From the NCBI RefSeq assembly GCF_025024155.1, contig NW_026251829.1, positions 18,079-82,078 on the forward strand: 64,000 nucleotides of DNA, read 5' to 3'. The notes under the pieces are model-generated. The model had not been told where the DNA came from. It ran no database searches and saw nothing but the letters and a program-made list of their open reading frames with translations. Both the position numbers and the translations under genes were made by a program. Shown piece by piece: positions 1-10,829 of this stretch (positions within the stretch are counted from its first letter, which is position 1; every line of letters starts with the position of its first letter). The DNA is from Gamsiella multidivaricata (lineage: Eukaryota > Mortierellomycota > Mortierellomycetes > Mortierellales > Mortierellaceae).

Positions 1-1790
1 GTATTCTGAAACTACTCTGCACTGTTCGGCAAAAGCCAGCCTAACGGAATCCTAAAGTACATCTGTCAAAGATCGATCTCCTACGACACGACGGTCGTCT
101 CCTTTCCCAATACTCCCGCCACCGCCGCCGCTGCTGATCATACTATCGATTCTGGATCTCCAATAGCACGAGCGCCTGCGCAAGGAGGCCATCGTCAGCG
201 TGATGTCTTGAGCTGCGACAACAGTCTCCTGATCATGGTACTGTAGCCTCTGACAACGATTCTCGAAGGCGATTCAGAAGCCGGTCTTGACTTTGTTCCT
301 GGCCCTGGTTCAAGAATTGACGCTCTGCTCTAAAGGGCCATCAGATCTTCTGATATGGAGCACTCTCTATCATCTTCGATCGATGGTGCCTTCTTGGTTT
401 TCATTCTCATATCGGCCCTCCTTGGATGGAGATCGACTGCGTCCGCGCCCTGCCCTGCTATCGACCTCGTAGATGGTTCTACATCGCGTCCTACCAATAA
501 GCTAGTCCACGTCTCTTTTCCCACGGGGTTCATTCCTAATTCTACCACCATATTGTCTGCCACCAAGTCGCAAGGTAGATCCGGTGGCGGATCCGGAGTT
601 AGTAGAAGTCTACACAGACAGCCGCACCATCATAGCCTTCTTGAACCCTTCTGTCACAGATGCAACTCGTGGATTCTGTGACCGAATAAGGATCCCTTGA
701 ACTCGAACTTGATCGTAAGCATGCGCCTGATCTTGAATTCGACCCTCTGGATTTTCCCTCGACCTTGGAACTGACACACGGCGATGAGTATTCATATGAA
801 CCATGACCGTTAACCATCACGTTGTCATTGCCCATGATGGTAATCTCCATGATTCTCTGTCGTGGGATCACCACAACGGATTGGATATGTCCCAGAGAGG
901 TGAGGTGCTAGCTCCAAAACGTAAGAGTATCTTTTTCTCTGTCCGCAACGATATTGCTATTGGTGCTGTTGCTGCTAGGTTGTTAGCCCCGTTGATCACT
1001 TTTCCTTTGAGACGGGAACAAGGAGTAGTATTTGAGCTATAATAAAAGAAAGAATGCACTGGAGGGAAGTGGAAGAAATTCAGGGAAGCAGCAGTAAGAC
1101 CGGGGGACCATTGGTTAAGCACACACACACACGCACACACAAAGCATTGAGATGAGGTGGGTAGATGTAAATGCAGGTATGAAGCGACTTTGGAGTTAGT
1201 GCAGATCAGAGCATAGCCACGAATGCCCAAGAAAAAGCACAAAAAACAACGCGTTTCCCGCCATGCGAACAGTTCTTGGCCAGCGTGCGATCGGCCTTAC
1301 AAGTTCGCGATCTGTGCTACAACCCACCAAACACATGTCTCTAACGGTCGTAAATACCTGTGCCTTTTTTTATTATTGTTATTATTATTATTATTATTCG
1401 ATTCACTATTGCATGCTGCCGCTGATATACATCAAGAGGAAAAAAAGACGATGACCTGCATCGCTCACTGATAGTTTCGTTTTCATTGTCGTTGTCATTT
1501 CCATGGAAATCTGTGTCTTACTCTGTCTCTCTTCCATTCATATGGTTACATGCAAACAGCTACACGAAAAGGACTGAAAAATGATGATGAAAATATAAAC
1601 ATGCTTGAGATGGTACAATTTGGACGGGTGATAAAAAGAAAGAAAAAAGACTAGAGCGCTACTGGCATGCATGGGCTGTAGGCGGGGACGACTATAAACA
1701 ATCTAACAGGGGTAATGGCAGAGAAGGATCTGATAAAGGGCGAAACTGGGTATGAGACACAAATAGGTATAGCGTTGTGTGAATGGTCGT
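1..1790. other. No resolvable gene; possible RS-rich coding relic on the minus strand (about 1-870)
   Basis: No open frame here assembles into a recognisable protein. On the minus strand between about 870 and 1, arginine/serine-rich and charged stretches (for example GRGRSRSPSKEGRYENENQ near 430-500) switch between frames and are broken by stops. This could be the decayed or unresolved 5' part of an RS-domain gene that leaves the window on the left. Positions 1000-1790 look non-coding, with an AC-rich run at about 1119-1141 and a TTA run at 1371-1398, and probably include the 3' flank of the capping-enzyme gene. No family could be assigned. Confidence 0.3.
1371..1398. repeat. (TTA)n microsatellite
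   Basis: A run of about nine TTA/ATT units with one interruption lies downstream of the capping-enzyme stop codon. It is a simple repeat with no sign of coding use. Confidence 0.9.
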
Positions 1791-4700
1791 TTACCAAGGA
1801 GGTCCGCTATGCCCGTGCCCATGGTCGTGTCCATGTGCATGTCCGTGGCCGTGTCCTTGCACATGTCTTAGACCTTGCAGGGCTTGAGGACGGTAGTTCG
1901 GGTCATGTTCACCGGGATGTCCTCCCACTTGCTGTCCATGGCGCGGAGAGGAATGCTTAGGCACAGAGTTATTATGTGGAGGAGGATACTGCGGATGATC
2001 CTGGACATGCATCAGTTTCTGTTGTGCAGGGTACTGTTGCTGCTGCTGCTGATGGTAAGAGACAGGTCCATGGCGAAAGTCATGTAGCGCATGCTGTTGT
2101 TCTTGCTGTTGCTGCTGCTGCTGCTGAGGATGTGGCGGTGCATGCTGAGGATATTGTCGTTGTGAGGAGTGAAGCGGCGGCTGATGATCTGACGGCAAGT
2201 GGCCCATGGATCCTCGTGCACCTGGTCCCCCGCGCGTATGATCCTCCTTCATGGCAAGCTCGTTCCCTAAAGCCGACCTTGCGCCTCCCCCGGGGTATAA
2301 GCGATAGGTCGGATCGTGAGGAGCACCAGTTCCATGATGTGGTGGGTAGGATGCGCCCTGCCTTTCTTGCGCAGAGGACGGATGAAGCGATTGAGAGTCA
2401 TATGCGGACGAACGACCTGATCCAAAGTTCCCAGCATGGGCCTCTTGTTCATAATAACCCTGGTTGCCTGAGGCTGGAACTTGGTCATGATGGACTCCAC
2501 GATATTGTCCAGACGCTTGTGGCTGTTTATGGTAGGTTAACTGTGGCTCTAAGTCGTGAAGCGACTCCTGTTCCGAGTGGCGACTCAAGGGCAAGTGTTG
2601 CTGCTGTTGTGGATGCATATGCTGGGGATGAGCGGGTCTAGCTTCATATCCCGCATGTGCTCCCGCTCCTTGTAGGGAGCCGTAGGTCCCTGGGTGATGT
2701 TCTACTTGCGCCTTCTTCCTTGAAGAGCCTCCCACCATCATTTGCTGTTGTTGTTGCTGCCGCTGCTGCTGCTGCTGATGCTGTGGGTGGTACGAAGGCT
2801 GCGCTGGTTGCTGCTGGTGATGTGCATGCGAAACTGTTCGTTGCTGTCCAGGACTCTGTGTTACTGGCGCTGATGGATAGACTCGAGCGTACTGTTCAGG
2901 CTGCACCTGTGATGACTTTACACGGCCTCCTTGATGCGGCGAACCATGAGAATGGCCATGCTCGGGGGGCACAATACCTGGCTTGGACAATGACGAGTGC
3001 CTGGAGTGGGTCGGACGATCAGGGTTGGGTCGAGGACTCTCTTGAGCAGTCGCAGATCCTGGATGAGGGTACTGATCGTGATGAACAGCTCTGTTCGTAG
3101 GAGGGTTGCCATGCTGAGGTTGCTCTGCGCCAGAGTACATTGAGCGGCTTGGTGGGTGCGAAATAAGTTGAGGAGTCATAAGCGGAGCTTCACCGGAGAC
3201 TCTCCTTCCTGAGGGCAGGGGCTGGGAAGGTGACTTAGTGTGCATATGTGGCGGAGGCGCCGGATATTGCGCATGGGCCTGCTGAGTCCACCGGTCCGCC
3301 TGCGGTCCCCCACGCTGTGACGGTGGCGCTACCGTCCGTGGAGACTGCGACTGGATTTGCGCTTTTCGCAGTTGGTGCTCGTACTCCTCTGTCCTAGTGT
3401 TCACATGCTGACCCATTCCTATCAATTCTTGAGAAAGTTTCTGCTTCTTGGCCTGCTGGTGCCGCGTCATATTAGGGTCCACAACAGAAGGAGGCGTGCC
3501 TGGGCCCACATGCATGCCACGGTGTCCTGGCACGCTATACTCATGGGCATATGAAGAACGGCCGCCGTATTCCATTGATGCCGCATTTCCTCTTTGCGGA
3601 TGCTCCTGGGAAGGATTGCGCTGGCCCCAATGAGGTGCTTCCCGACTCGGGAAATCTTCGTCACTGCGACTCTCAGGTTCAGAATCCTCGTCATTCAAAA
3701 TGAACTGTAGCCTTGTCTTGGACTCTCGCTTGGCTAGGGCAGCCTCATTCGCCCCTGATGTAAATGCGCTGTTGCCTCTCATCCTTGCGCCATCCACGTC
3801 AGACTGGAATGGTGCTGGGCCGCCTAATCCCTGAGGGGAGTATACGCTTTGGAAATACTCCATGTCATGCTTGTTTACACGCGGGTTATGATGTATAGGT
3901 GGGAAGTCGCGTCTTGCTGCAGTCTGCGGATGTTCTCGCGCCGTCGGTTGGGGTTGGACAATGGCAGTAACAACAGGCTTATACAATACGCCAACATCCG
4001 AGTGGGAGCGTCTATGATTTGTCTCTCCATGCTGTCCTAGATCTAGCCGCTTACTATGTGGCTGTCCATAAAGTTGCTCGGCAAGTTCCCGCTGGTCAGG
4101 CGCTGTTGGATCTGGACGTAGCGAATTGAGCGACTGCGATGTGCGCAAATGATGATCCATCGAATTGATTCTTCGATGGAGGCGCACAGTCTCCTCAGGC
4201 GGCCGCAAGTTGCTGTTGGGAACGCCAGATGCCTGTTGATCGATCCGTCCTTGGTTAGGAGAATCGGATTCGCTTGGCATCGTGCGCTGGTCTCTTTGTG
4301 TAGGAGGTTGGGGTGCTGGGTCCCCTAGGGATTGGTTCAGTCCCTTCTGCTGACCGGAATACTGAGCGGAACGGGATTGCGTTCTAGGGCTGTTCTGGGC
4401 GCTTTGCTGTGTCTCGATCCGCGATGCAGCTTTGGATTGCCGAGTTGTGTAGCTCAACCGCTGCTGATCCTGAGGTGAAGATCCTTGCCGCTGAGTGCCC
4501 TGGGTCTGACTTCGCAATGAAGGAGAATCGCTGTTGGATTGTCGTCCTTGCTGCTGGTTGATCAGGCGGACTGGTTGGGCCCTGCGGTCCTGGACAGGTG
4601 CCTCATTTGCCTCCTGCAATTTTCTCTTTTGTGCCTTTTCTTTCCGTAGTCGCGACATTTTCTTAAACCTCTCGATATCCTCCGCCATCTTCGTCTCCTT

Positions 4701-7700
4701 CGCAGCCTGTTCTTCCATCTGTATCTCTAGCCTGGACATCATCGCGGACCTCGCCCTTGCCATGACCAGCGCTTTTTCTTGGTTGGTAGGTGCTTGGTAT
4801 GCCATTTGCTCCGCCATCGTAAGCGCCGGGGTGGGGAGTGGACCTGTCGTTACTGCAGTGCTACCAGCAATGTTCGTCACCTCCACGTTCTCCCCCAACG
4901 CAGCCACAAAGGGCTCCTGCTTCATCCTTTGGTTCGACTTCTTAGGCATAATGGGTTCTATTTTGACATACGCGCTCTCCTCCCCGAATCTGGAGACATC
5001 GCTCTCGGCCGGTGTTGAATCCTGATGCTGCGATACATCGTTGAACGATCTGGTATCCGCTATTGCGCTATGGTCTGGGGAGTCCAATAGACGAGATGGC
5101 TGCCGATCCGCAGGGCCTACTGCTACTGCCCCAGGGCTACTCAGTGGCGAGAGCAGTGGCGACCGCTTTGTTACATGTGGACTCATGTTAGGTGGGGCCA
5201 ATGGAGAGCTGCTTGTTGGGTTCAAGGGTTGAGCAGGAGTAGGTTGAGGTGTTTCTATGTCAGTGACGCTCGATTCCATCTTACGAGATGGTAGGGCTCC
5301 GTCTGATAATTTTCGCCGCCGAGTAAACGTATCCTCTGACCGATCGTCTGCTGATAAGGATAAAGCAACTGTCCGCTTCCCGAGAACAGAAGGTTCAGCA
5401 TCTTGAGCAGATGTCTTGATGGGAGCTGAAGTTATCAGTGCAGCTGCAGGTGCCGATTGAGACTTGCCGTCTGGTGTCGAGTCACCAACAATCTGCTGCA
5501 CATCTGTCGTCTTTTCCTCTTCGTTCGATAGGATGAGGTTGGGCGGTGAGACATTCACTGGCGGGTAGGAGAGCGTTGGTGGAAGAGCAAGAGGTACAGC
5601 TGAGCGGGATGTTCCTGCTGGGGTAGGTGTATGAGCGGGAGTTGGTGTTTGCGGTTGGTTTTCGTGCGCTGCAGATGAAGCCCTCTGAGCTGCGACAGAT
5701 ACGCTCTCCATCACGTTCGTCGAATCTTCTGCTATGTCCGCAACCTTAGGAGCTGTTGCCACTGCTGGTGTTGCGGGTACTTCCTTTGCGCTTTCGGTAA
5801 CGGACAGGGAGCTCTTCCGTGAAACGGACGATGTGGATCGCGGCGAAGTGCTTCCCGCAATCGAATCCCTGCTGTCGCGCCTTTCACCTCTAAATGTTTT
5901 GGTGCCTTTGTCTCCCAGCGGAGCTCTAGGAATAGGTGATACTGTCATCCACGACTTAATTGGCTGCAAATGTTCTGGAACTTGTGAGAGCTTTAGCGGG
6001 TTCTTGGCAATTGTTGCTGACGGTGGAGATGAAGATGCCGGAGCCGACGAAGTTCCCGCAGGTGTACCAGTCGGAGGAGGCGTCAATTTGTTGCTTGATG
6101 CTTGAGTAACGGATGTGGCAGAAGAATTTGCTGAGGAGGGACTGGAGCTGTGATCTTGTTCGGATGTTTTTGCGCTGCTAATGGCTGCTGCTGCAGACTG
6201 CGACGGTGTTTGGTCAGTGGAGGATTGCCGCGATTGGACGGGTTGAGGTTTTGGTGGTAAAGGATGGGAGAACGCCCCCGAGATAGCCGTCGGTTGTGAG
6301 TTCGAGGAGCCATGATCATCCATAGATGACTTGTGCTCACGATCTCTCCTGGAAAAGTACCCAAGTGAACCTGAATGACTAGAGACAGAAGGCGATTGCA
6401 GATAGTGGGAGCTGAGCGAAGGGGTCAACGGTGGCGGGTGGCTCTCAGGATGGGTGCTGTTGATAGAAAGTGGTCGTACAGGGGGGCGTGGTTGAGCTGG
6501 GTGTGAGGACGATGCAGCACTTCCATTTGAGGACGCCCCGGCCTCTCTGGCCTTCCACTGTGTCCTGATATGATCGATTTGTGACTCCAACTATTCGCCC
6601 GCGCCATAAAACATTGTACAGCGTTAGACAGTTTGGAAGAAGGATTTGTTAAGAAGATAGCGATGGACATGAGATCTACGGCAACGAACCTGCTCTTTTG
6701 TAACAATGGTCTCCGTTCCTTTCACAAGTGCCAATACTGCGGTCTCGTCATCAATGTCCTTTTTGTCATCCCGAATACGATAGAATCGCCAGCCACCTGT
6801 CCGTGTCTCCAGACCATAGCCCTTCTCAAACATTTGTGTCGGCCATTGCGGGTCCCACCTATATGATGCGAGTGTCGCGTGTAAGCAATGGAAAATCGTG
6901 AAAGGGGCATAGTGATAAAGACAGCTGCCCATCGTACCAAAACTCGGCAATCTTTCCATCTGGCGAGGAGTTGTGCCATCTAAATAAGTTGAATATTGGA
7001 GAGGTATTTGGGTGAGCGATACCATGCAAGGATAGCCGGCAATACCTTCTATGAACATCCCACGTGGACCGTGCATTCATATAGCTTACTCCAGTGCAAG
7101 GGCTGGTTCCGGCGTTACATAGTCGTGAAACTTTGATCCTGTTCCTTGCTTCACATGTATACAGTACAGGGGTTTCCGCTCCTTGCTCATGGACACCTTG
7201 ATCAGAAACTGCGCCGTTGTATGGGATTTCCACTTTAATCTATGAATATTATATATATTCGGAAAGGCGAAATAGCATATTAGCGCAATAAAGTAATACA
7301 TCGCAGCCAATACCTCGAACTAGAGCTTAAGAGAGTATTGCCTACAGCTTAGGGCTTGTTCCTGGTACATATGGCTGTTTCACTGGGGCAAATATCAAGC
7401 CCTCGCCTCCGTGCTTATGTCGCTTGCTGCCAGCTAAAATGACATTAAGTCCATATGATCGCTGCATTATCTTGCGCTCGATACTAAAAGAGAGTGAAGC
7501 AAATAAAAACACCGTTTTCTCTTTTAGCAATTCTTAACGTTCCCATCGAGCGAGATATTGCACGAATATCGCTGTTCAGAAGCCTTACGTGAACGGTTCC
7601 TTAGCTTTCACCTCGTTTGCCTTGCTTGTTTGCACCGCAATAACATCTTGATCCATCATCTAGAGGCAGCAAAATATGGGTTACATTGGCAGTTCGGTAA

Positions 7701-8863
7701 AATGAATTCCAAGTGGTCAATTACAGCATCCGTCTTCAATTTACCCCTAATCGCGTGCTGTAGGATCTCTGGGTGACGACAGCTCCATTGAGCGCCATTA
7801 GGTCGAATACGAGGAAGCGAAGTGTCTTCTGCGAAATGGAGTATGAGAAGCATAAAAGAGAGAGAGATGAAGAAGTGAGTACATTCTACAAGGTTAATAA
7901 AAAAAATAAAAAAAAAACTGTCTCGAGTTCGTTCAATGTTCATACCTTGCTTCCATCGTTCTCCACCACCATTTCTCCATCGAGCAGCGTTTCGTTTTGA
8001 TATTTTGTTGGATTGTCCCGCAGCGGGAGAAGCAGATGAGGTACAAATGAAATCTCATAGTGTCGGTCAATCTATAATGAGCACCGAGCAGACAAGGTCG
8101 TGTTAGAGGTCGATGATTATGAACGCAGCTTAGATACGTTTGAAGCCGTTGTGACGCACCAGAAAACATGCCGGTCCCTTTTGGGTGTGTGTGCTTAGGA
8201 GCATGTAGCGTACACCGGCGACCTTCTCCAAGACAAAGTACTCTTCGTTGGCCAGCAGTTGTAGGTGAGATGGCTCAAATGGAACTGGATATGAGCCAGG
8301 AAACCTGCGACAGCGACAATGAAGTTTACAGATAAAAGGACGACGTCAATATCCTTGAATACGATTTCCTCCATGAGTCCAACTCACCCGCTTTATTGCT
8401 GAGTGCTGCTTCTCTGTCTGTCTGTCTGTCTGCCTGTCTGTCTGCTTGTCTGCCTGCCTACTTGTCGGATATGTGATGTTGTCTGAAGCCTAATTGTCCT
8501 ATACCATTTTTGTTTTGATTGTCCACATCCATGGAGTATGGGTACTTGTCTTTCTACAGTTTAACGACTACACTCCATGCTGCTGAGTACATCTTGATAT
8601 ATCAGACATCCGCTTCCTGAGTCCCGCCTTCAGATCCACGAATCATCCATGTTTCGAAAGCAATTGTTGATACTATCTGCCGAGGACAGGCTCCAGGGTG
8701 GGATAAACATGAAACGAAACACAGTTCAGGTACAGTACTTGTCAGTCTTTGCATGCAGAAGAGACCGGATCCTGTCCTGTAAAGTCTTGCGGGTGACCGG
8801 ATCGATCGGCATGCCAATCTCGAGCGGCATCTGTGGTATGGAGGTGCGCAGTGTCAGGCTCAT
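1791..8863 (-). CDS. CEG1: mRNA guanylyltransferase (capping enzyme alpha) with a very long disordered C-terminal tail
   Basis: Transfers GMP from GTP to the 5' diphosphate end of nascent nuclear mRNA. Ten exons join in phase: 8863-8739, 8304-8160, 8071-7946, 7828-7745, 7659-7589, 7483-7346, 7239-7090, 6979-6938, 6858-6690, 6590-1791, giving about 1949 aa. Visible motifs are I (EKVAGVRYM, nucleophile Lys69), III (LLDGEMV, about 119-125), IIIa (FLVFDL, about 137-142), IV (GEGLIF, about 210-215), V (LLKWK, about 230-234) and VI (WRFYRIRDDKK, about 317-327). The start is the first in-frame ATG before the N-terminal helix that leads into FPGSYPVPF. Two oddities: motif I has Ala where KxDG has Asp, and after the normal end of the fold (near residue 370) the last exon stays open for some 1580 codons. 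That tail is Ser/Pro/Gln/His-rich, with a charged coiled coil at about 955-1015, polyQ runs and a Gly-His C-terminus. The enzyme identity is firm; the function of the tail is unknown. Confidence 0.93.
8400..8465. repeat. (TCTG)n-like tetranucleotide repeat in CEG1 intron 1
   Basis: About a dozen TCTG/CCTG/CTTG units lie inside the 434-bp first intron of the capping-enzyme gene (8738-8305). This is by far the longest intron of that gene; its others are about 70-110 bp. Confidence 0.85.
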
Positions 8864-10829
8864 GGACCTTTATTGAATTGCGGCAAGTTGGATTGCCCTT
8901 TGGATCTGACAGCACACGTATTCACAGAGCGAGAGGTGTTGCAGTGCCAGTGTTGAGAGGCATGAAGTGCCAGTGTGCGTTGTTGTTTGCTGAGGTTGTT
9001 GCCTGTGCTGTAGTTTCCGATCTTGGCTTGCGTCTATGGGATCAAGAAGAGAAAGAGCCAGAGAGATGAGTTGATTGCGCGGCTGGTTTGCCATGGCGTG
9101 CCAAGGCGGGGTTGCAGAAGGAGGGCCTGTTGACGCGTTGAACACTGATATTTTGCCACTGAAGTCGGCTCTTGTGTGTGCAATGTGTCCGGTAACCTTC
9201 GCGCTGGTTAGTACGTACAGTAATTAAGAGAGAATGGCGATGAGGAAGCGCGCAAGCCAAGTAAGAACGATGTGGGCCAACGGTAAAAAAATAAAAAAGG
9301 GAGAGGGTGCGGACGAGTGAACAAGGAGTAGAGGGATGTTTGGGTTGTTTGTACAGTTGCAATTGAAAGAAATGATAATAATGAAAATAAGGATAGTAAT
9401 AACAATAGCATTAGTACCCTGCACCACAGTGCATCGTTCTGGGCTGAGAAAGAGTGGACAGAGTGAAAGGAAAGGATGGACCAGCAAAAGGCGTGATGGT
9501 GTTGGTGGATGGAGGTTGTCAAAACATTCATTTTTTTTTCCGAGAGCGCGTTGTTGACCTATCGTATCACAGCACGACAGCCAACTACAGCTGCTCAGAG
9601 GTGGCGTGCAGACACCGACTATATAGCCGCTTCGGATAGAGACATACAGTGTATAGAGGCAAATCGCGTATTTGGACAAACGCAAGGGACGACTACATCT
9701 CAAGGTACATCTAGGTACATGAGTGTGTCTATGGAAACCTTCCGATAAATGGATGACAGGGTCTTTATTTGCATCGATAAAATTCTATAGATAACTTTAG
9801 TCGCAGTCATAATACTTGGGACCTGCATCCATGCATTGGTGTACTCGTTTGAGAATCCCGACCACTTTCCCAGCCTCCTATAGCAAAAATAAGCCCTGCG
9901 CTTGTGTACGGATGATTCCTTGCTGTGTTACTCATTACGACTTCGCCCATGGAATATCGTCCATCGTGAGTTATGTTTTGAGGTGAAGAGTAGGAGAAAG
10001 TGGAAACTCCAATGGTTTTACTGACATTGCGTGCACCTCAGATGCATAGACACACTTGATGGACAATCTTTCTGAAGAGAAAGCATCGATTCGCACGCGT
10101 ATCCTGCCTGGAAAGCGGACGAAGCATTGCACAACATGGTGCGAATACTCTTTTACTTTTATTGCATTTGCGCAAAAGTAGATAGAGAAAGTGCGGGAAA
10201 GTGTTGAACTGCGAGGTTGCTGACGGTTGATACTTGCCTAACTATCGCAAGAGATCGAGGCGGCACTACAATCATCAAGGCTTGTATTTTGGGAAGCTGT
10301 TCTTGCTCCTGCTAATATGAGGCTGCAGTGGAACTCAAGTGTTTAAATGCCTGTGTGAGTCAGTATCTGCCACAAGAGTGCTGTGTCCTAGGCGAACTGC
10401 GTACTTGTTGGACAAGCGGGAGTAGGGTGCCTGCTGAGATACCACACAGTCCCATGGCGAACGTGTTTTTCTAATTAGATAAATCAAAGCGCTACAGCAT
10501 GAGACGGTGCAATTTGATGCAGTAGTTTATGCTCTCAATGCAAACGTTTATCTGTCTGTATCCACGACCGGATTGACATCTCCGGCGCCGGCTCTTGTCG
10601 CGTGGGAACCGCTGAATTGTGTGAATGACGGTGACTGCTATGTTACGTTGAAAAAGAAAACATATACTTTACTTCACATCTTTGGCCCTTCCCTTGAACC
10701 ACAGACGGCACGGCAATAGCGGCAGTAACAACAAGTAAGTGTTATCATAAACAACAAGTCAGCGCCAGAGCACCAACGACCTTTCTAAGGCTATCTTCGT
10801 TTCACCCTGACAAAGATCGATAGGGCACC
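8864..10829. promoter_or_regulatory. Divergent intergenic region between CEG1 and the SANT-repeat gene
   Basis: Almost 2 kb separates two outward-pointing start codons. Open frames here are short, overlap on both strands and resemble no family, so I see no gene. It must hold both promoters and the 5' leaders. No clear core-promoter element stands out. Confidence 0.55.

Noticed and set aside
9042..9703. Overlapping minus-strand frames with hydrophobic stretches
   Set aside because: Three frames overlap in all phases in pyrimidine-biased DNA, with no splice model and no family resemblance.
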